A DNA stretch of 64,000 bases from Sipunculus nudus (lineage: Eukaryota; Annelida; Sipuncula; Golfingiida; Sipunculidae), in contig CM049310.1 of NCBI GenBank assembly GCA_026874595.1, forward strand, positions 88,171,556 through 88,235,555. The letters are read 5' to 3'. Positions 9,945 to 21,762 of the stretch are shown in pieces; positions within the stretch are counted from its first letter, which is position 1; every line of letters starts with the position of its first letter. The position numbers were made by a program, and so were the translations under genes. The notes below the pieces were generated by a model. That model searched no databases. It had not been told where the DNA came from and worked only from the letters and a program-made list of their open reading frames with translations.

Positions 9945-12900
9945 TTACTTTAATAGATATCTTATGTATGACATCCATACATATGTACATGACATATGTT
10001 CTCTCCTCAGAATATAATAGTATCTGCAAATATTTCGTTCTTTTTTATTATACACCGTGAGAAGATAAATTGCACAGGGCGCAATTAATGGGCAAAAGAA
10101 AATATCTATCATATCACAGGCTGTAAACGTGAAACGAACTTTCCTTTCGATTTTTATTTTTTTTAAAATATTCATTTGGTGCTCAGTTCAGATATCCTCG
10201 GCGAGCAAAGGCAACTGAGGAAATTAAATGTATTTCCTACTACACCCAAGGCTCATAGGTTATTGCAAAGCACATGTTACTTTTAAAACTAAATACGTAA
10301 AACTCTCTAGTCCATTCTGATTGCGATTCGGAAGGTCAGAACATATTAGTACGTATGTGTTGAGCACCTGGATAGGATAATTAATTCAGTGTGGTGCCAT
10401 GTGTCCACATGAAACAAACACGATACCTGCTGCTTCATAATCACACTGTGATTTGCATTATTAATGTTGTTTTTACACCAAGAGTGCAAATAATTTAAAG
10501 TATTAATCAAGAAATCTAATTTATTCCCAATTGTTGCACGATACATCTGATTTATCCTTGCCACTGTCAAAGGTCCGAAATAATCACAAACCACAGATTT
10601 GGGCAAGGTATCTGTAGATTGTATGTGTACCTTTTTGGTGGGGTTCAATGTTAAATACTAAAATTGAGTTCTGTATTCGCTGAATGATCACAAAGGAAGA
10701 ATCTGAGTGTTCCCTCCATCGGCTGGCTCAATTGTCTTCCGACCAGAGCTAGTTCCAAATGCAAATGCTTTTAAATTTTGAACATTTGAAATTAAATGCC
10801 CTTAAAATTAGGATTTTGCATTTGAAATTATTTAAATATATTTAAATTTGCATTCAAATACAATGGATAATGTAACATTTGCACTTGAAATGTCTGAAAT
10901 CTCTCTGAATTTTTGCATTTTCATTCAAAGCGATGACTGGTAAAGGTTAAGCTCTATAATAAGTAACAGGTACAAATCTGTTTCCTGTGACCGTTGTGAA
11001 TGTGACTAATAGACAGTTTTTGAAAACCAACCGTTATCAAAGAGCTAGCGCATATGGGGACAGAGTCGAGCTGAAATGGGGTATCGGCTATGGCGCTACG
11101 ACCTTTGAATAAGAGTCGAGGTAAAAAAAAAAAAATGCAAGTGTACAAGTGTCACGTATGAGTAATATTTTGCATAAAAGTCAGTTGTTTAAAATCAGCC
11201 ATTATGAAGATCTAGCGCAAAAACACAGAAAGAAGATAGAGAGGAAAAGAATGAAAATGTAATAAATGATTTTGCACTAGGGGCGTGTGAAAGTCCACCC
11301 TCATTATGAAAATTGACCAAGATTTTTATATAGAGATAAGCCTCCCGATAACTATATTACTCATGCAGAAAATAATGTTTTTTTGATACATGCTACGATT
11401 CATGCAAAGTGTGAAGTACATACAGATAGAAGAATTGTATTATTTCAATAACCGGGGGTTTTAGATCAAATTCTCTAAATATATGAAACATATATAACAT
11501 AATCTTAGACGAAAAGGGGTGTTTCATAACAGTTATACTAGGTAAGCCTAAAGGGCAGATCTGTGAGGTCGTTCAGCTTATATTTTCGTAAACAGGTGTA
11601 TGTAACTTGATGTATGTAATCGCAAAGCGATCATTAGAAGTAACCTTCCCTCCACTGGCCCGCGGCTGAGCGATAATTGGGAAACGGCTGTGGAGTGTAC
11701 GACCTTGGGAATTAAATTAATATTAGTTGCAAATGTGTGACCTAAGGCTAATATTGTGCCTGTATTTCAGCTTTTGAAAGTCACCCAGCTCAGAGATTAT
11801 ACGGGAAATGGTGGAAGAATGCCAAAAAATAGATTGTTTTGCACCAGGTTTATTAAAGTAGGTACATCCATCAATTTTTAACCAAATATTGATGAAAAAA
11901 AAATGATCAACCCTTTAAGCCTCCCCCTGCTACGGTTTGAGGCTTAATTTGAGTATTGCATACATCTACACCACTTGTTCACAAACCATTCATCTACCAC
12001 CTCTGCGTCGCCAGGACATATCTCAAAGTTAAGGCTGTCAAAATGGTTTACTGAAACTGGTGGTAAATGACTAAAACAATACCGAAAATGAATTCACTGG
12101 GTCATAATACTCCAGAATCCATGTATTGGATGACCCTCTATGTCAAATGTTAAGGTAATTATGGCATTTTTGCTATTTTCGCATTATTTTGGCGGCCATT
12201 TTGTTTTATGCTAATTAGCAATATTGCCCAAGGCTGACAGAGGTCCAACCAACAAATATTTTACCTGATATATGGGCAAACAAATCCCACATAGAAAAAA
12301 AATTAGTCGATAGAAAAAGGTTGAGTCTAGTAGCGACCGGACTATAAGTAATCGACAAATCTAACTGTTGAGTTCCGTAGCGCAGTTTTTGAGCGTTTGG
12401 TCAGCGTGTTTCGAGTTTCCCTGCACAATAACGTGCCAAGGTTTCGCTCCTTTTTTACCTACTCTTTTGTGAATTTTCTAGCTTATTCTGTGTTTCCTTT
12501 GTCGATACATCTCACAGCAATTTTTTCTCTACAGTTTTTCTTCCATGTGTTTTCTTTCAGCCCGATCGGTCTTAAATTGCATTTTCTTAAGTATCTTTCC
12601 TGCTAATTCAGCTCTGGCTCAAGGAAATCTTTTAACGTAGAGAGAGTTTAATCTTTCTTCTAATTTTTTTTTTCCAACAGCTGAATGTCAGCGGATATCT
12701 ATTTGTTTATGTTTGAGCAGCGGTCCATTCATTTTTAGCCTGCTCAACCAACACATTAATATTTTACACAAAAGTTTCTAAATCCTCTATTTTATTTTCA
12801 ACACAAGTTCTTTATTACGAGATATATTTGTCTTTGGATTTATCTGGTCTGACAATTCCTTCTTCACTAGCGTCCGCTGCTAAGGCTTTAATGTATCACC

Positions 12901-13245
12901 TTCTTCGCTTCTACTTTTCTTTATTTAGTAAGATATGAATCCGTATAAAACCGTAACTTCTAAATCAGATAAAACATGTGTAACAGTGTCTTGGACATGA
13001 AGCGGTATTTCACGAAAACATCAGAATAAGAACCTGTTTGGCAGATCTGTCAGGTCTCTCAACGTAAATAGGTTTATATAACAGGATGCACGCAAATGCC
13101 AAGCAATCATTGGACCCCCCCTCCCGAGGCCCGCAATTGAGCGATAATTAGAAATCAGCTATAGTGTGTACGACTTGTGGAATAAGGTCAAGAGACCCAG
13201 CGGTCGCATCTGATTGCAAAAATCTAATGAATCTTTACTTCACAT
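9945..13245. repeat. Unit 2 spacer downstream of NAT-B
   Basis: This stretch is homologous to 199-2417 and almost the same as 54247-57551. It carries the octamer cluster (10757-10930) and modules M1 (11050-11330) and M2 (11650-11890). Between 12060 and 13240 it has a segment shared only with unit 7, including GGCGGCCATTTTG and TTTTCTTTCAGCCCGATCGG. No gene is supported. Confidence 0.6.
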
Positions 13246-13964
13246 CTAATTTAATACGGCGCTGTCATTCGACTCTCCTTGATGCGGTTCCTTGCAATAT
13301 TTTGAACAGTTTTCCACAGCTTGTAGTGCTATATTTGAAGGTATTTCTCGAAAATGCTCGCCAATAGCAGACAGAACTTCGCCAGGTGTCGCCAGTTGTT
13401 TGGGTTGTAATATTCCGTCACCATCTTCTAAGAGTAATGTGTCATTTTTTAAAGCTACACAGCGGCCTTCACGAAATCTGACGAACGAAGCGACGTAAGA
13501 AATAACCAAGTGGTTTCAGTTATGTATATAGTCCTCATATTGTCTTTGTAACGTTCTAGATCAACGGGGTCAAGGTTAAACCAGTATCGGTCTGCCCACT
13601 CTGATTTCACACCGGTTAATCTTTCTTCTTTGTCTCTTCTGACACTTTTTTCTTTCCGAAGATAAAACCCATCTTCCAGTTTTACATACTTAGAGAACAA
13701 AAAAGATTCCTGAAATGTTTCCAATTCTTCCTCAAAATCAAGCGAAATTGCTTGGAAACACGGGGATCCAAACCCCACTTCAACCAGGTAACGGTCACCC
13801 TCAGTGACCACGTGACGTAACAACATCAACACGTGCGTATTTCTTCCAGGCCTCAACACTGAGGCGACCAGTACCTCCGTGTGGTAACCCAATGCTTTCA
13901 GAAGGAAAAACATGAACGAGTTCAATGTCCAGCATAAACCTCCGGATCCGCTCAATACACACTC
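13246..13964 (-). pseudogene. NAT-B exon 2, one-base deletion
   Basis: This is the C-terminal exon of a B/G-type NAT-like gene; its exon 1 is at 17178-17378. The acceptor is ACAG at 13965-13968, then ECVLSGSGGLCW with nucleophile Cys78, NTHV with the triad His, and YLVEVGFG with Glu in the Asp place. The exon is 719 bases against 720 in locus G. One C is missing near 13483 (GACGAACG against GACGCAACG), which shifts the frame after FLTSLR, leaving the last 80 or so residues (RCVALKND... to SAVLN) out of frame. Everything else is open, so this is a recent pseudogene or an assembly error. The lost part is the C-terminal third, outside the triad. Confidence 0.8.
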
Positions 13965-14524
13965 CTGTAAAATATGAATAATGACAATAATACACATAAT
14001 ACACACAAGTTACTGTGTTAAGATAATGTATATAATTTTGTATCAAATTGTAATTATATGGTTTTCAGGACCCGTTAAAAATGGACCATGCGGAAACGTT
14101 GAATGGGAAGTTGCACACCGATACTTGCACATATTGGCATTTCCTGATTTCTATTAAGAATATACTTATGGGATGTTTATTTTTGCGTTACTCCTGTCTG
14201 TAACGGTTTTTTTCGAATGGTATATAGTCCCGGGTTTTATATGGCTGCCATTTATCTATTTCGGCGGAATAAAACATTCAAACATCGAGTTTTCTTTACA
14301 TTATGATCCAAAGTATTGAAAATGTATGTTTGCTAAAATCTTTATAAATATTTGGCAGAATGACCTAACCGTTATACATGTACTATTGGTCTCTTGGTAC
14401 TCTCTAGATTCTCTTACAGGAAGAATAACAAAGCACGCAAAGAGTCACGTACACATTACTTTTTTTTCTAGAAGAAATAAAAAAAAACCCAAAAAACAAC
14501 CACATAAAGAAATATTATACAAAC

Positions 14525-14602
14525 AAGGTACATACGTGTGTGTATGTATGTGTGTATGTATGTGAGAGAGAGAGAGAGAGAGGGAGAGAGAGAGATGGAG
14601 AG
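14525..14602. repeat. (TGTA)n / (GA)n microsatellite
   Basis: GTGTGTATGTATG repeats run into GAGAGAGAG repeats. The partner at 58808-58878 is a few bases different, as expected of a microsatellite. Confidence 0.85.
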
Positions 14603-14934
14603 CTGTATTTCGTTATTCATGATCAAATAGCCGGGATAATGCACTTGAATTAAGGGAGCACATGTCAGTCCAAGAATAAGGTTTCTAACTCTCAACACTG
14701 TGTATAATCACGTGTGACCTTATTTGGTTGGAGACTGGAGATGCACCAGCCAATTTTGCAATAAAATAAAGATATAATCTAGGGACCCATGGGTCTCGAA
14801 GCTCAGCTTAATTTGTATTTAAGGATAGGTTTATGAGCTCTTCTTAATACGGGTTCTATGATCAGTCTGAAGCCAACTGTCTTCTCAAACTGGAGATATC
14901 ATTCACAAGATAATTTGTGAATGAATAAATGGGC

Positions 14935-15400
14935 TCTTTGACGTTGACCTTTCACCTAGTGACTCAAAAATCATAGAGGCACCTTTCTGTATGGCAGGTG
15001 CGCCACATGGAAGTCGGAAGGTTTGGGATGAAATTCGGCTTAAAATACATCCACATTAGTGTTAAACAAGTAGGACCTGTGACCTTGACTTTTGACCTCA
15101 TGACCCTAAAAATCGAAAGGTTTTTTTCAATAACAATGTATTTTGAAACTAATATGTCATTCCAAACTGTAGTTATCATCTCGAAATAAATATGCCGACA
15201 GATGGCCCCTGTGACCTTGACCTTAGACCTTGTGACCACGAAATCAATCAGGTTCTTCTCCTATTGGCAGGTCAGCAACATGTGCAAGATGAAATGTTTG
15301 GATGAAGAGTTTATCTCAAAATGCATCAACAATCTTTCTAAAAATATGGGTCCTGTGAGTTCTTACGTTAGAGGTGGGCCGATTTGAAATCCACATGTCA
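14935..15400. repeat. Tandem ~140-bp repeat rich in TGACCTTGACC half-sites
   Basis: Three imperfect copies each begin with GT(G)ACCTTGACCTTxGACC..GTGACC and continue with AAAATC, a GGCAGGT block and a GATGAAATxxGG block. TGACCTTGA is the reverse complement of TCAAGGTCA, the extended half-site bound by ERR/NR5A-type nuclear receptors. The partner is at 59217-59650. I know this kind of repeat from bivalve sequence; any binding role is inference. Confidence 0.5.
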
Positions 15401-15614
15401 GTTCCAACTAGAGTAATCATCAGGAAACATATTTGATGGATATACAGAAATATGAACAGATAGACGGACAGGGTAATTATGTTGTGTACGGCATCCGCGT
15501 TTTCAAGTGGGGCCCTAATAAACAACACAAAGTTTCAGCACACAGATGAACCACAGTTGTGAATCTGATAGTATCAATGTAATAAAAATAAAGGAAAAAA
15601 TGCATCACAAATAG

Positions 15615-16140
15615 AAAAAATACAGGTGGCACCACAAGTCTTCAGAAACTGAAGAAACCAATCAAAATCAATAAACACATTGGGTTTCAGGACACTGGAT
15701 GGAACCACAGATGAGAAACTGTTATAATTGCTGTAATTTGACAGTCTCAAAAACAGGGGGGGGGGGGGGGGATCGTAAAAATGAGAACAAATACAGGTGG
15801 CGCCACCAGTTTCAGAAACTAACAACACTAGTCATGGTCAATATTCAAGGCAAGATTCAGGGCAATCCATGCATTAATTATCAAGATACTGGAGGTTTTG
15901 TATCAAACGTTTAACTATTCTTGGGGTATTAACAAGCCACATAGCTTAAAAGATATAGATCACATCGACCTAATTCCAGGTTTCCAAGGGGATTTTTTAT
16001 TGAACTCCCTGGATGTACACTAAAACGTTTCTAGGTCCAGCGGTTACGATTTGTGCAGTGCTAACGGACAGATGGACTCCCGGGACGGCTCAACGGCCGG
16101 ACGGACGACGGACACAGCGCCATAACTATACCTTAGATGA
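15615..16140 (-). mobile_element. GGTGGCGCCACC-centred repeat element
   Basis: The element includes AGGTGGCACCAC (15625), the palindrome GGTGGCGCCACC (about 15799), a poly-G run (15757-15771), CCAGGTTTCCAAGG and a GGACGGACGACGGACA tail ending in AGTCAGCTGAGCT. The reverse complement of the same blocks forms the degenerate tandem array at 44425-46440. The partner copy is at 59900-60440. No coding frame and no clear terminal inverted repeats are visible; it is perhaps a non-autonomous element. Confidence 0.5.
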
Positions 16141-16568
16141 CTTTCAGTCAGCTGAGCTAAAAATATGGCTCCATGTACGATGTTAATGTCGCATTTGGTT
16201 ATACATGTACTTTATTTATGGAAATAATTTGATATTCCATTACAAGGTAATGTGCCCATGTATTTTGTTTGCATAAATGTTTGTTTTACGTTGTTAGTTT
16301 TTCTGTTATATGTACTTTACCTATGTATTTTGTTTGCATTTTATTTGTTTTACGTTGTTGGTTTTTCTGTTAGTAAAAAAAAGTTATGCTCTAATTTTGA
16401 TGACATTTGTTGGAGAGTTAGAGTCAAATCTTAGTTAAAAAGCGTCAATGTTTGGAGGTAAAATTTATTACCATATATAATGTATATTTAAGAGGATTCT
16501 TTACCATCGTAAGGTTATTCCTGTGTCACAGCCAGAGCAGTGAAATATTAAATATTATAATATTAAAA

Positions 16569-17110
16569 TGTATAAACCGGATGAACAGTTCACACAAATC
16601 TTCTCAGAGAAAAACAGTCCAATGTAATCACAAAATATATCTACTGTAATCCAAAGTGAAATCCTGGCAGTGATCCGAAAGGCAAACTGAAGACTATATA
16701 AAATCCGTCACAAATTTAGAAGAAAAATCTATAATTGCCGCACTTATTGGAAAAGGTCCAGAACTGACTTACACGCTTCCGTGTCCGCTGGAATATTTCT
16801 CTCCTCTCCCCCGGCTCTAAAACACAGCCCCCTTTTTATAACTACTCACCCCAAGCCGAGAACTTTCGAATTCCCGATCAATCCAAAGAACCTAACATGA
16901 TACACAGTACAGGAAACATCTAGAACAACGAAACCGTGTTTCTACACACCTGGGTCCACACGTGAGCCGGCCCGGTTCGACCAGGCGAGAAAGCCCCAGA
17001 ATAGCAATACCGCTGTTAACACGTTGGCCGCACCCGGCCAGCTAGAACAAGAAACGTTGTAGCTTAGCAAGGTCCAGGGCTTGAGCCAAACACGAATCAG
17101 AATGTCAACA
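16569..17110 (-). mobile_element. Possible solo LTR in NAT-B intron
   Basis: This is a 542-base block bounded by TGTATA...TCAACA. Read on the minus strand it has TATAAAAAGG (16831-16840) and, about 90 bases on, CCAATAAG, the layout of an LTR promoter and poly(A) region. Its left edge is exactly where loci B and G stop matching, and both carry the block (61087-61627 in G). No target-site duplication was found, and the block could instead be an unannotated promoter or exon. Confidence 0.3.
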
Positions 17111-17177
17111 GCGCACAATAAAAGATACATGTCAACAGCTCACAATAAAACAGACATCTGTAACAATGTAAACTCAC

Positions 17178-17378
17178 AATATTCTCCTCCACGCTTGGAA
17201 CTTTTCTCGCCCCCTCATCCATACCCATTAAGTGAAGGTTTTGAAACGGAACTTTATCATGGAACTTCCGGATAACCTCATTCACCAGGCCTAGCGCGTC
17301 ATTCTCTAGACGTCGTTCAGTGTCCTCTACCCTCAGTGATGACGACACGTAATCTAGAGCTCGTTCTCTCGACAGCAT
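17178..17378 (-). pseudogene. NAT-B exon 1, intact 67 codons
   Basis: The exon runs from ATG (17376-17378) through MLSRERALDYV, RRLENDALGLVNEVIRKF and the NAT-family motif VPFQNL (residues 43-48) to PSVEENI, then the GTGAGT donor at 17172-17177. The 201 bases keep phase 0 with exon 2. The exon itself is sound. It is listed as a pseudogene only because exon 2 of this locus carries a frameshift. Confidence 0.75.
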
Positions 17379-20300
17379 GTTTGTCCGTGTATCTAGTAAA
17401 CATTCGTTAAAGTATTAAAAATAAAAGGAAGAAACTGGACCCTTTACACATTGTCATCATATGAGGCACTACTATAGAAACTATAGTTTTTAAATATGAA
17501 TAAATAACTTCATCCAAAACACGTATGTACAGGCCAGTGATCCTGGCACGTGTGTCTTTATAGTAAGTACTTAGGTTTTGGATTCTGTAACTGACAAATG
17601 TATAACATTTCACCGTTATCCTTTAATCCTTTACATTCTGGAGTGGATGTTCAGCAGAATACCAAGAAGGCCTATACAGGCCTACTTGCAATACCAGCTG
17701 ACACTTTTGTACTCACACGGTCGGGATTTTGCTAGAGCTCGTTCAAAGGCGCTATCCATGCCTTGTAATATATAAAAAAAAGTCATGGTCACTGATTCTT
17801 ATGACGAGTAAACTGACTGAATAAAGCATGTGTTTATATGGGTCATATAAATCGTAATTAATGTTTATACGCTCCATTAATGATATACGAACATGTAGTG
17901 TTAAAAGTTCAAACATAATTCAAGGTTAATATAATTGATAGCATTTAAGACCATATAGTGTTAAAAATTAGATACTGGCAAAGATATTTCAACGTTGATA
18001 TATTTAGTAGCAAGTTCTGACACTTGGGAACTTATTTGCAACTCACCTGATACAACAAACACTGATGAAGGGACTTAAAGCTCTGACACTATGTACATCA
18101 ACTCTCTTGTTATTATAATGAAGGTACTAAGGCTGCAACTCTTACTCACACAGTGGAAAACTAGCCATCTATTAAGGCCACACAAATAAATGTTCTGGGG
18201 AAAATAATATGACGCGAGAGGGCGATTTGTTTGTTGTTTTCTTTTTTTTCCTTTTCAATCGAGACACAGTTTTTAGAATGTTTCCAGCTTACCTTGACAA
18301 TACAAAAATGTTTAATCCTGTTTTCTAATATTTTTTTTTTTTTTTTTTGGGGGGGGGGGGGGGGGGGAGGTACATTTTTTAATGCTAGCTTTAATCTGCG
18401 TAGTGGACCTCCCATTACGAGCACCTTTGTACTTAGGGCATCTCCTATTTGCGGTTATTTACCGGCAGTATTTCTTATCCTATATTTATTTTCTCCATTG
18501 CGGGCACTTCTCTACTTTGAATAACGGGCAGTTCTATATATCGAGGAACAGAGCTGTCAAATCACCTCTGTATTGCTGGCAAAGCGGCAGGCGTGCCTAG
18601 GGCAATCGCGGATAACTATGTGTTTCTTTGATCTTTTGCGGCCGTCCGATCGACCGTTTGAAGCTTGTGCTGTGTGGGTGGTCATCAAACGTCCGTACTG
18701 GCTTCCCTGACTTGCGGCCAGGGGTGCTGGGGTGGGCCTTTGGGGTACGGTAGGGCAAGGCAAGACGCCCACCTAGCGGAAACGTTTCCTGCTGATTGTG
18801 TAACATCTTTAAATCATATTTTTTTTTGTAAACAGCTTTGATATATTCTAGAAAATTAATTCTGATGGGAATTTTGGCACAATTCAGAATCTTTTCGGCG
18901 AAATCGGGAAGAGATTAATCTTCGGACCATGGGCGTGTTACTCAGAATTTAGCGCGATATCCCCATGGGTGGGCATGTTACTCCGCTTTCTTCATTTCAT
19001 TAATTCCACTTCAATTTATAGATAATCACAGTCAGTGCAAGCTCATTTGCATAAAATACGATGTTTAAAGGAATCGAGTGTTATTTTTTTATGTTTAAAT
19101 ACTAGAAAATTAGCTACAGTTTATTTGATAACCAATTCGTAAACAACAACAAAAAATACAAATAAACACATGCCACATTGACTCGGTAACTTAGTCATCA
19201 TAAGTAACAGAAAGCCTTCATGAAAACGCTTAAAGGAATATTATCAGGAGCAATATTTTGCCTTTTCTTTCACACCATCAGTTATGTTTTCCTTTTCACA
19301 AAATTTCCCAAGCATAACCGTCCCATCACACAGTCTCATCACCTCCCGTACAGCTAGCTGATAGGACCTTGTTATGGTTCTGTGTGTGAGTATAAGCATG
19401 GTCCACTTTTTTGTTAATCATAACAAGGATGCTAACCGAAGGTACGATTATGTGCATGTGCGACAGATCTAAAACAAAGAGCAGTCCAAACTAGTCCATA
19501 CATGGACCATCCTGTGCTCTTATATATCTCTGCTGGATGGACATTTCGATCCTGGATGGAAATTTCGATCCATCTGCCGTATGTAAAGTCATTGTAGAAC
19601 TTATCGCAACACATTTGTACGATAGGTCCAGGGACCTTAGCTGAAATGACACGCACCATATGCCTGATGTATTGGGTCCCTGACCCACAGCCAGCGGGAG
19701 CAAGTATTATATTTTTTAGCAAAGTCAGTCAGGGCATCTCCTGATTGACATGTGTTGTGGCCAAGGCGTTTTCCTGAGTATATACTCTGTGCAGTCAAGA
19801 TATGCTCCATTTAATCCTTACTTGTAATTTAAAATGTGTTCATTTTCTATATCATGCTGAAACTGTGACGGGGATTCAGTTTTTGTTTGCCTGCTTATCA
19901 ATGATTATATTCAAAGCCGAGAGTGTTAAAGGGACCTATTCACATACCACATATTTTAAATATACACTCAGTATTGCGTTTTCCTTGGTATCTGCCAATA
20001 TTTCGTTTGCCACACCTAACAATTTCACAATTCAAGATTTACCAAACTTCCAAATGGTATTTCTTTTGTATTTCTTCTTTCATGTTCTTTTCATCTTTAA
20101 GAGTTACAGCGTATGCGCAAGCTCAAATCTGAGACCAGGCCAGACATTATATTTATCAGTCAATGAATCAGTAAACTAACGTGACTCGAATACCTGGAAT
20201 AGCGGAAGCTAGTTCATAATGGACAAGATTCAATCATCACAGTTTAACCGTATTCCCTCAATTTTAACCGCTTGGAAAGCCAAATATGAAGAAATATTAG

Positions 20301-20487
20301 CGAAATACTCGCGTAAGTCAGAAGAAATATCACTAAGTGTCGCAAGGTGTGTAGCCTGTTTTTTTTTACCGCGACACATCGGGAGTTACGGAATCTGAAG
20401 CATTGTTTTTGTGTGGACAAAATTCAAAGACAACGCAGGTGCCAGCACATTTTACTCACACTCGGTCCTGTAAGGGAAGATCACACA
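17379..20487. other. Upstream flank of NAT-B
   Basis: No gene is supported. The NAT promoter should lie at its left end, but I see no convincing TATA motif at the expected distance. It contains a poly(T)-poly(G) tract (18328-18367) and a GC-rich block (18585-18790) shared with 63065-63300. It matches unit 7 up to about 19560; from there to 20487 there is no partner in the window. Confidence 0.55.
18328..18367. repeat. Poly(T)-poly(G) tract
   Basis: About 20 T are followed by about 19 G. The partner at 62847-62874 has fewer of both. Similar G runs are at 15757, 22308, 47520 and 60041. Homopolymer lengths here are the least reliable bases in the window. Confidence 0.8.
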
Positions 20488-21762
20488 GAGAGCGACATGT
20501 CGCGATAATACTGTGAGAGCGACATGTCGCGATAATACTGTGAGAGCGACATGTCGCGATAATACTGTGAGAGGGACATGTCGCGATAATACTGTGAGAG
20601 CGACATGTCGCGATAATACTGTGAGAGCGACATGTCGCGATAATACTGTGAGAGCGACATGTCGCGATAATACTGTGAGAGCGACATGTCGCGATAATAC
20701 TGTGAGAGCGACATGTCGCGATAATACTGTGAGAGCGACATGTCGCGATAATACTGTGAGAGCGACATGTCGTAATAATACTGTGAGAGCGACATGTCAC
20801 GATAATACTGTGAGAGCTACATGTCGCGATAATACTGTGAGAGCGACATGTCGCGATAATACTGTTAGAGCGACATGTCGCGATAATACTGTGAGAGCGA
20901 CATATCACAATAATACTGTGAGAGGGACATATCACGATAATACTGTGAGAGGGACATATCACGATAATAATGTGAGAGCGACATGTCACAAAAATACTGT
21001 TAGAGGGACATATCACGATAAATAATGTGAGAGTGACATGTCACGAGGATACTGTGAGAGCGCCATGTCACGATAATACTGTGAGAGCGACATGTCCCGA
21101 TAATACTGTGAGAGGGACATATCACGATAATAATGTGAGAGCGACATGTCACGAAAATACTGTTAGAGGGACATATTACGATAATAATGTGAGAGCGACA
21201 TGTCACAAAAATATTGTTAGAGGAACATATCACGATAAATAATGTGAGAGTGACATGTCACGATGATACTGTGAGAGCGCCATGTCACGATAATACTGTG
21301 AGAGCGACATGTCTCGATAATACTGTGAGAGGGACATATCACGATAATAATGTGAGAGCGAAATGTCACGAAAATACTGTTAGAGGGACATATCACGATA
21401 AATAATGTGAGAGCGACATGTCAAGATGATACTGCTAGAGTGACATGTCACGATAATACTGTGAGAGCGCCATGTCACGATTATACTGTGGGAGCGACAT
21501 GTCCCGATAATACTGTGAGAGGGACATATCACGATAATACTGTGAGAGGGACATATCACGATAATAATGTGAGAGCGACATGTCACAAAAATACTGTTAG
21601 AGGGACATATCACGATAAATAATGTGAGGGTGACATGTCACGATGATACTGTGAGAGCGCCATGTCACGATAATACTGTGAGAGGGACATATCAGGATAG
21701 TAATGTGAGAGCGACATGTCACGTTATGCTGTGAGAGCGAATGTTACAATAATACTGTGAGG
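20488..21762. repeat. 27-bp palindromic minisatellite, about 47 copies
   Basis: The unit is GAGAGCGACATGTCGCGATA followed by ATACTGT, 27 bases, holding the perfect 12-base palindrome GCGACATGTCGC. The first 15 or so copies (to about 20900) are nearly identical. Later ones vary (TCGCG to TCACG, GCGAC to GGGAC or GCGCC) and form a higher-order repeat marked by a 28-base variant ACGATAAATAATG near 21017, 21234, 21398 and 21614. As 27 is nine codons, both strands stay open (MSLSQYYRD and RATCRDNTV), which I read as an artefact of the period. Confidence 0.95.

Larger units (their letters stand above)
13965..17177 (-). other. NAT-B intron (3.2 kb)
   Basis: This intron is nearly eight times the length of the A-type NAT introns. 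It is filled by repeats listed separately: a GTAT/GA microsatellite, an array of TGACCT half-sites, a GGTGGCGCCACC element and an LTR-like segment. I see no other gene in it. Confidence 0.65.
9945..19560. repeat. Segmental duplication, copy 1 (partner 54247-64000)
   Basis: The two segments are collinear from the GGGCCCATTACTTTAATAG landmark to the end of the window, same strand, about 44 kb apart, and by eye nearly identical for long stretches. Differences include about 73 bases at 17590-17665 and about 73 at 18855-18930 that are present here and absent in the partner. Also, about 260 bases in the partner (60822-61083) replace about 23 here (16541-16563). Confidence 0.9.

Noticed and set aside
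8771-9953. Repeat protein with QFKSAIFAQNTILYY units
   Set aside because: Product of the 129-base period; copies carry one-base deletions that break the frame.
10346-10648. Minus-strand frame with DYFGPLTVARINQMYRAT
   Set aside because: Looks protein-like but is interrupted in units 1, 4, 5 and 7 by unrelated changes and lies in ordinary spacer.
19432-19722. Minus-strand frame of 96 residues near a TGGATGGA duplication
   Set aside because: No recognisable motif, and the partner copy at the window end has different repeat spacing, breaking the frame.
20456-21016. Repeat protein of SHSIIATCR units, and RATCRDNTV on the other strand
   Set aside because: Open on both strands because the minisatellite period is 27; no start context or splice sites.
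20488-21762. CRISPR-like array
   Set aside because: The repeats are contiguous, with no unique spacers, in a eukaryotic context.
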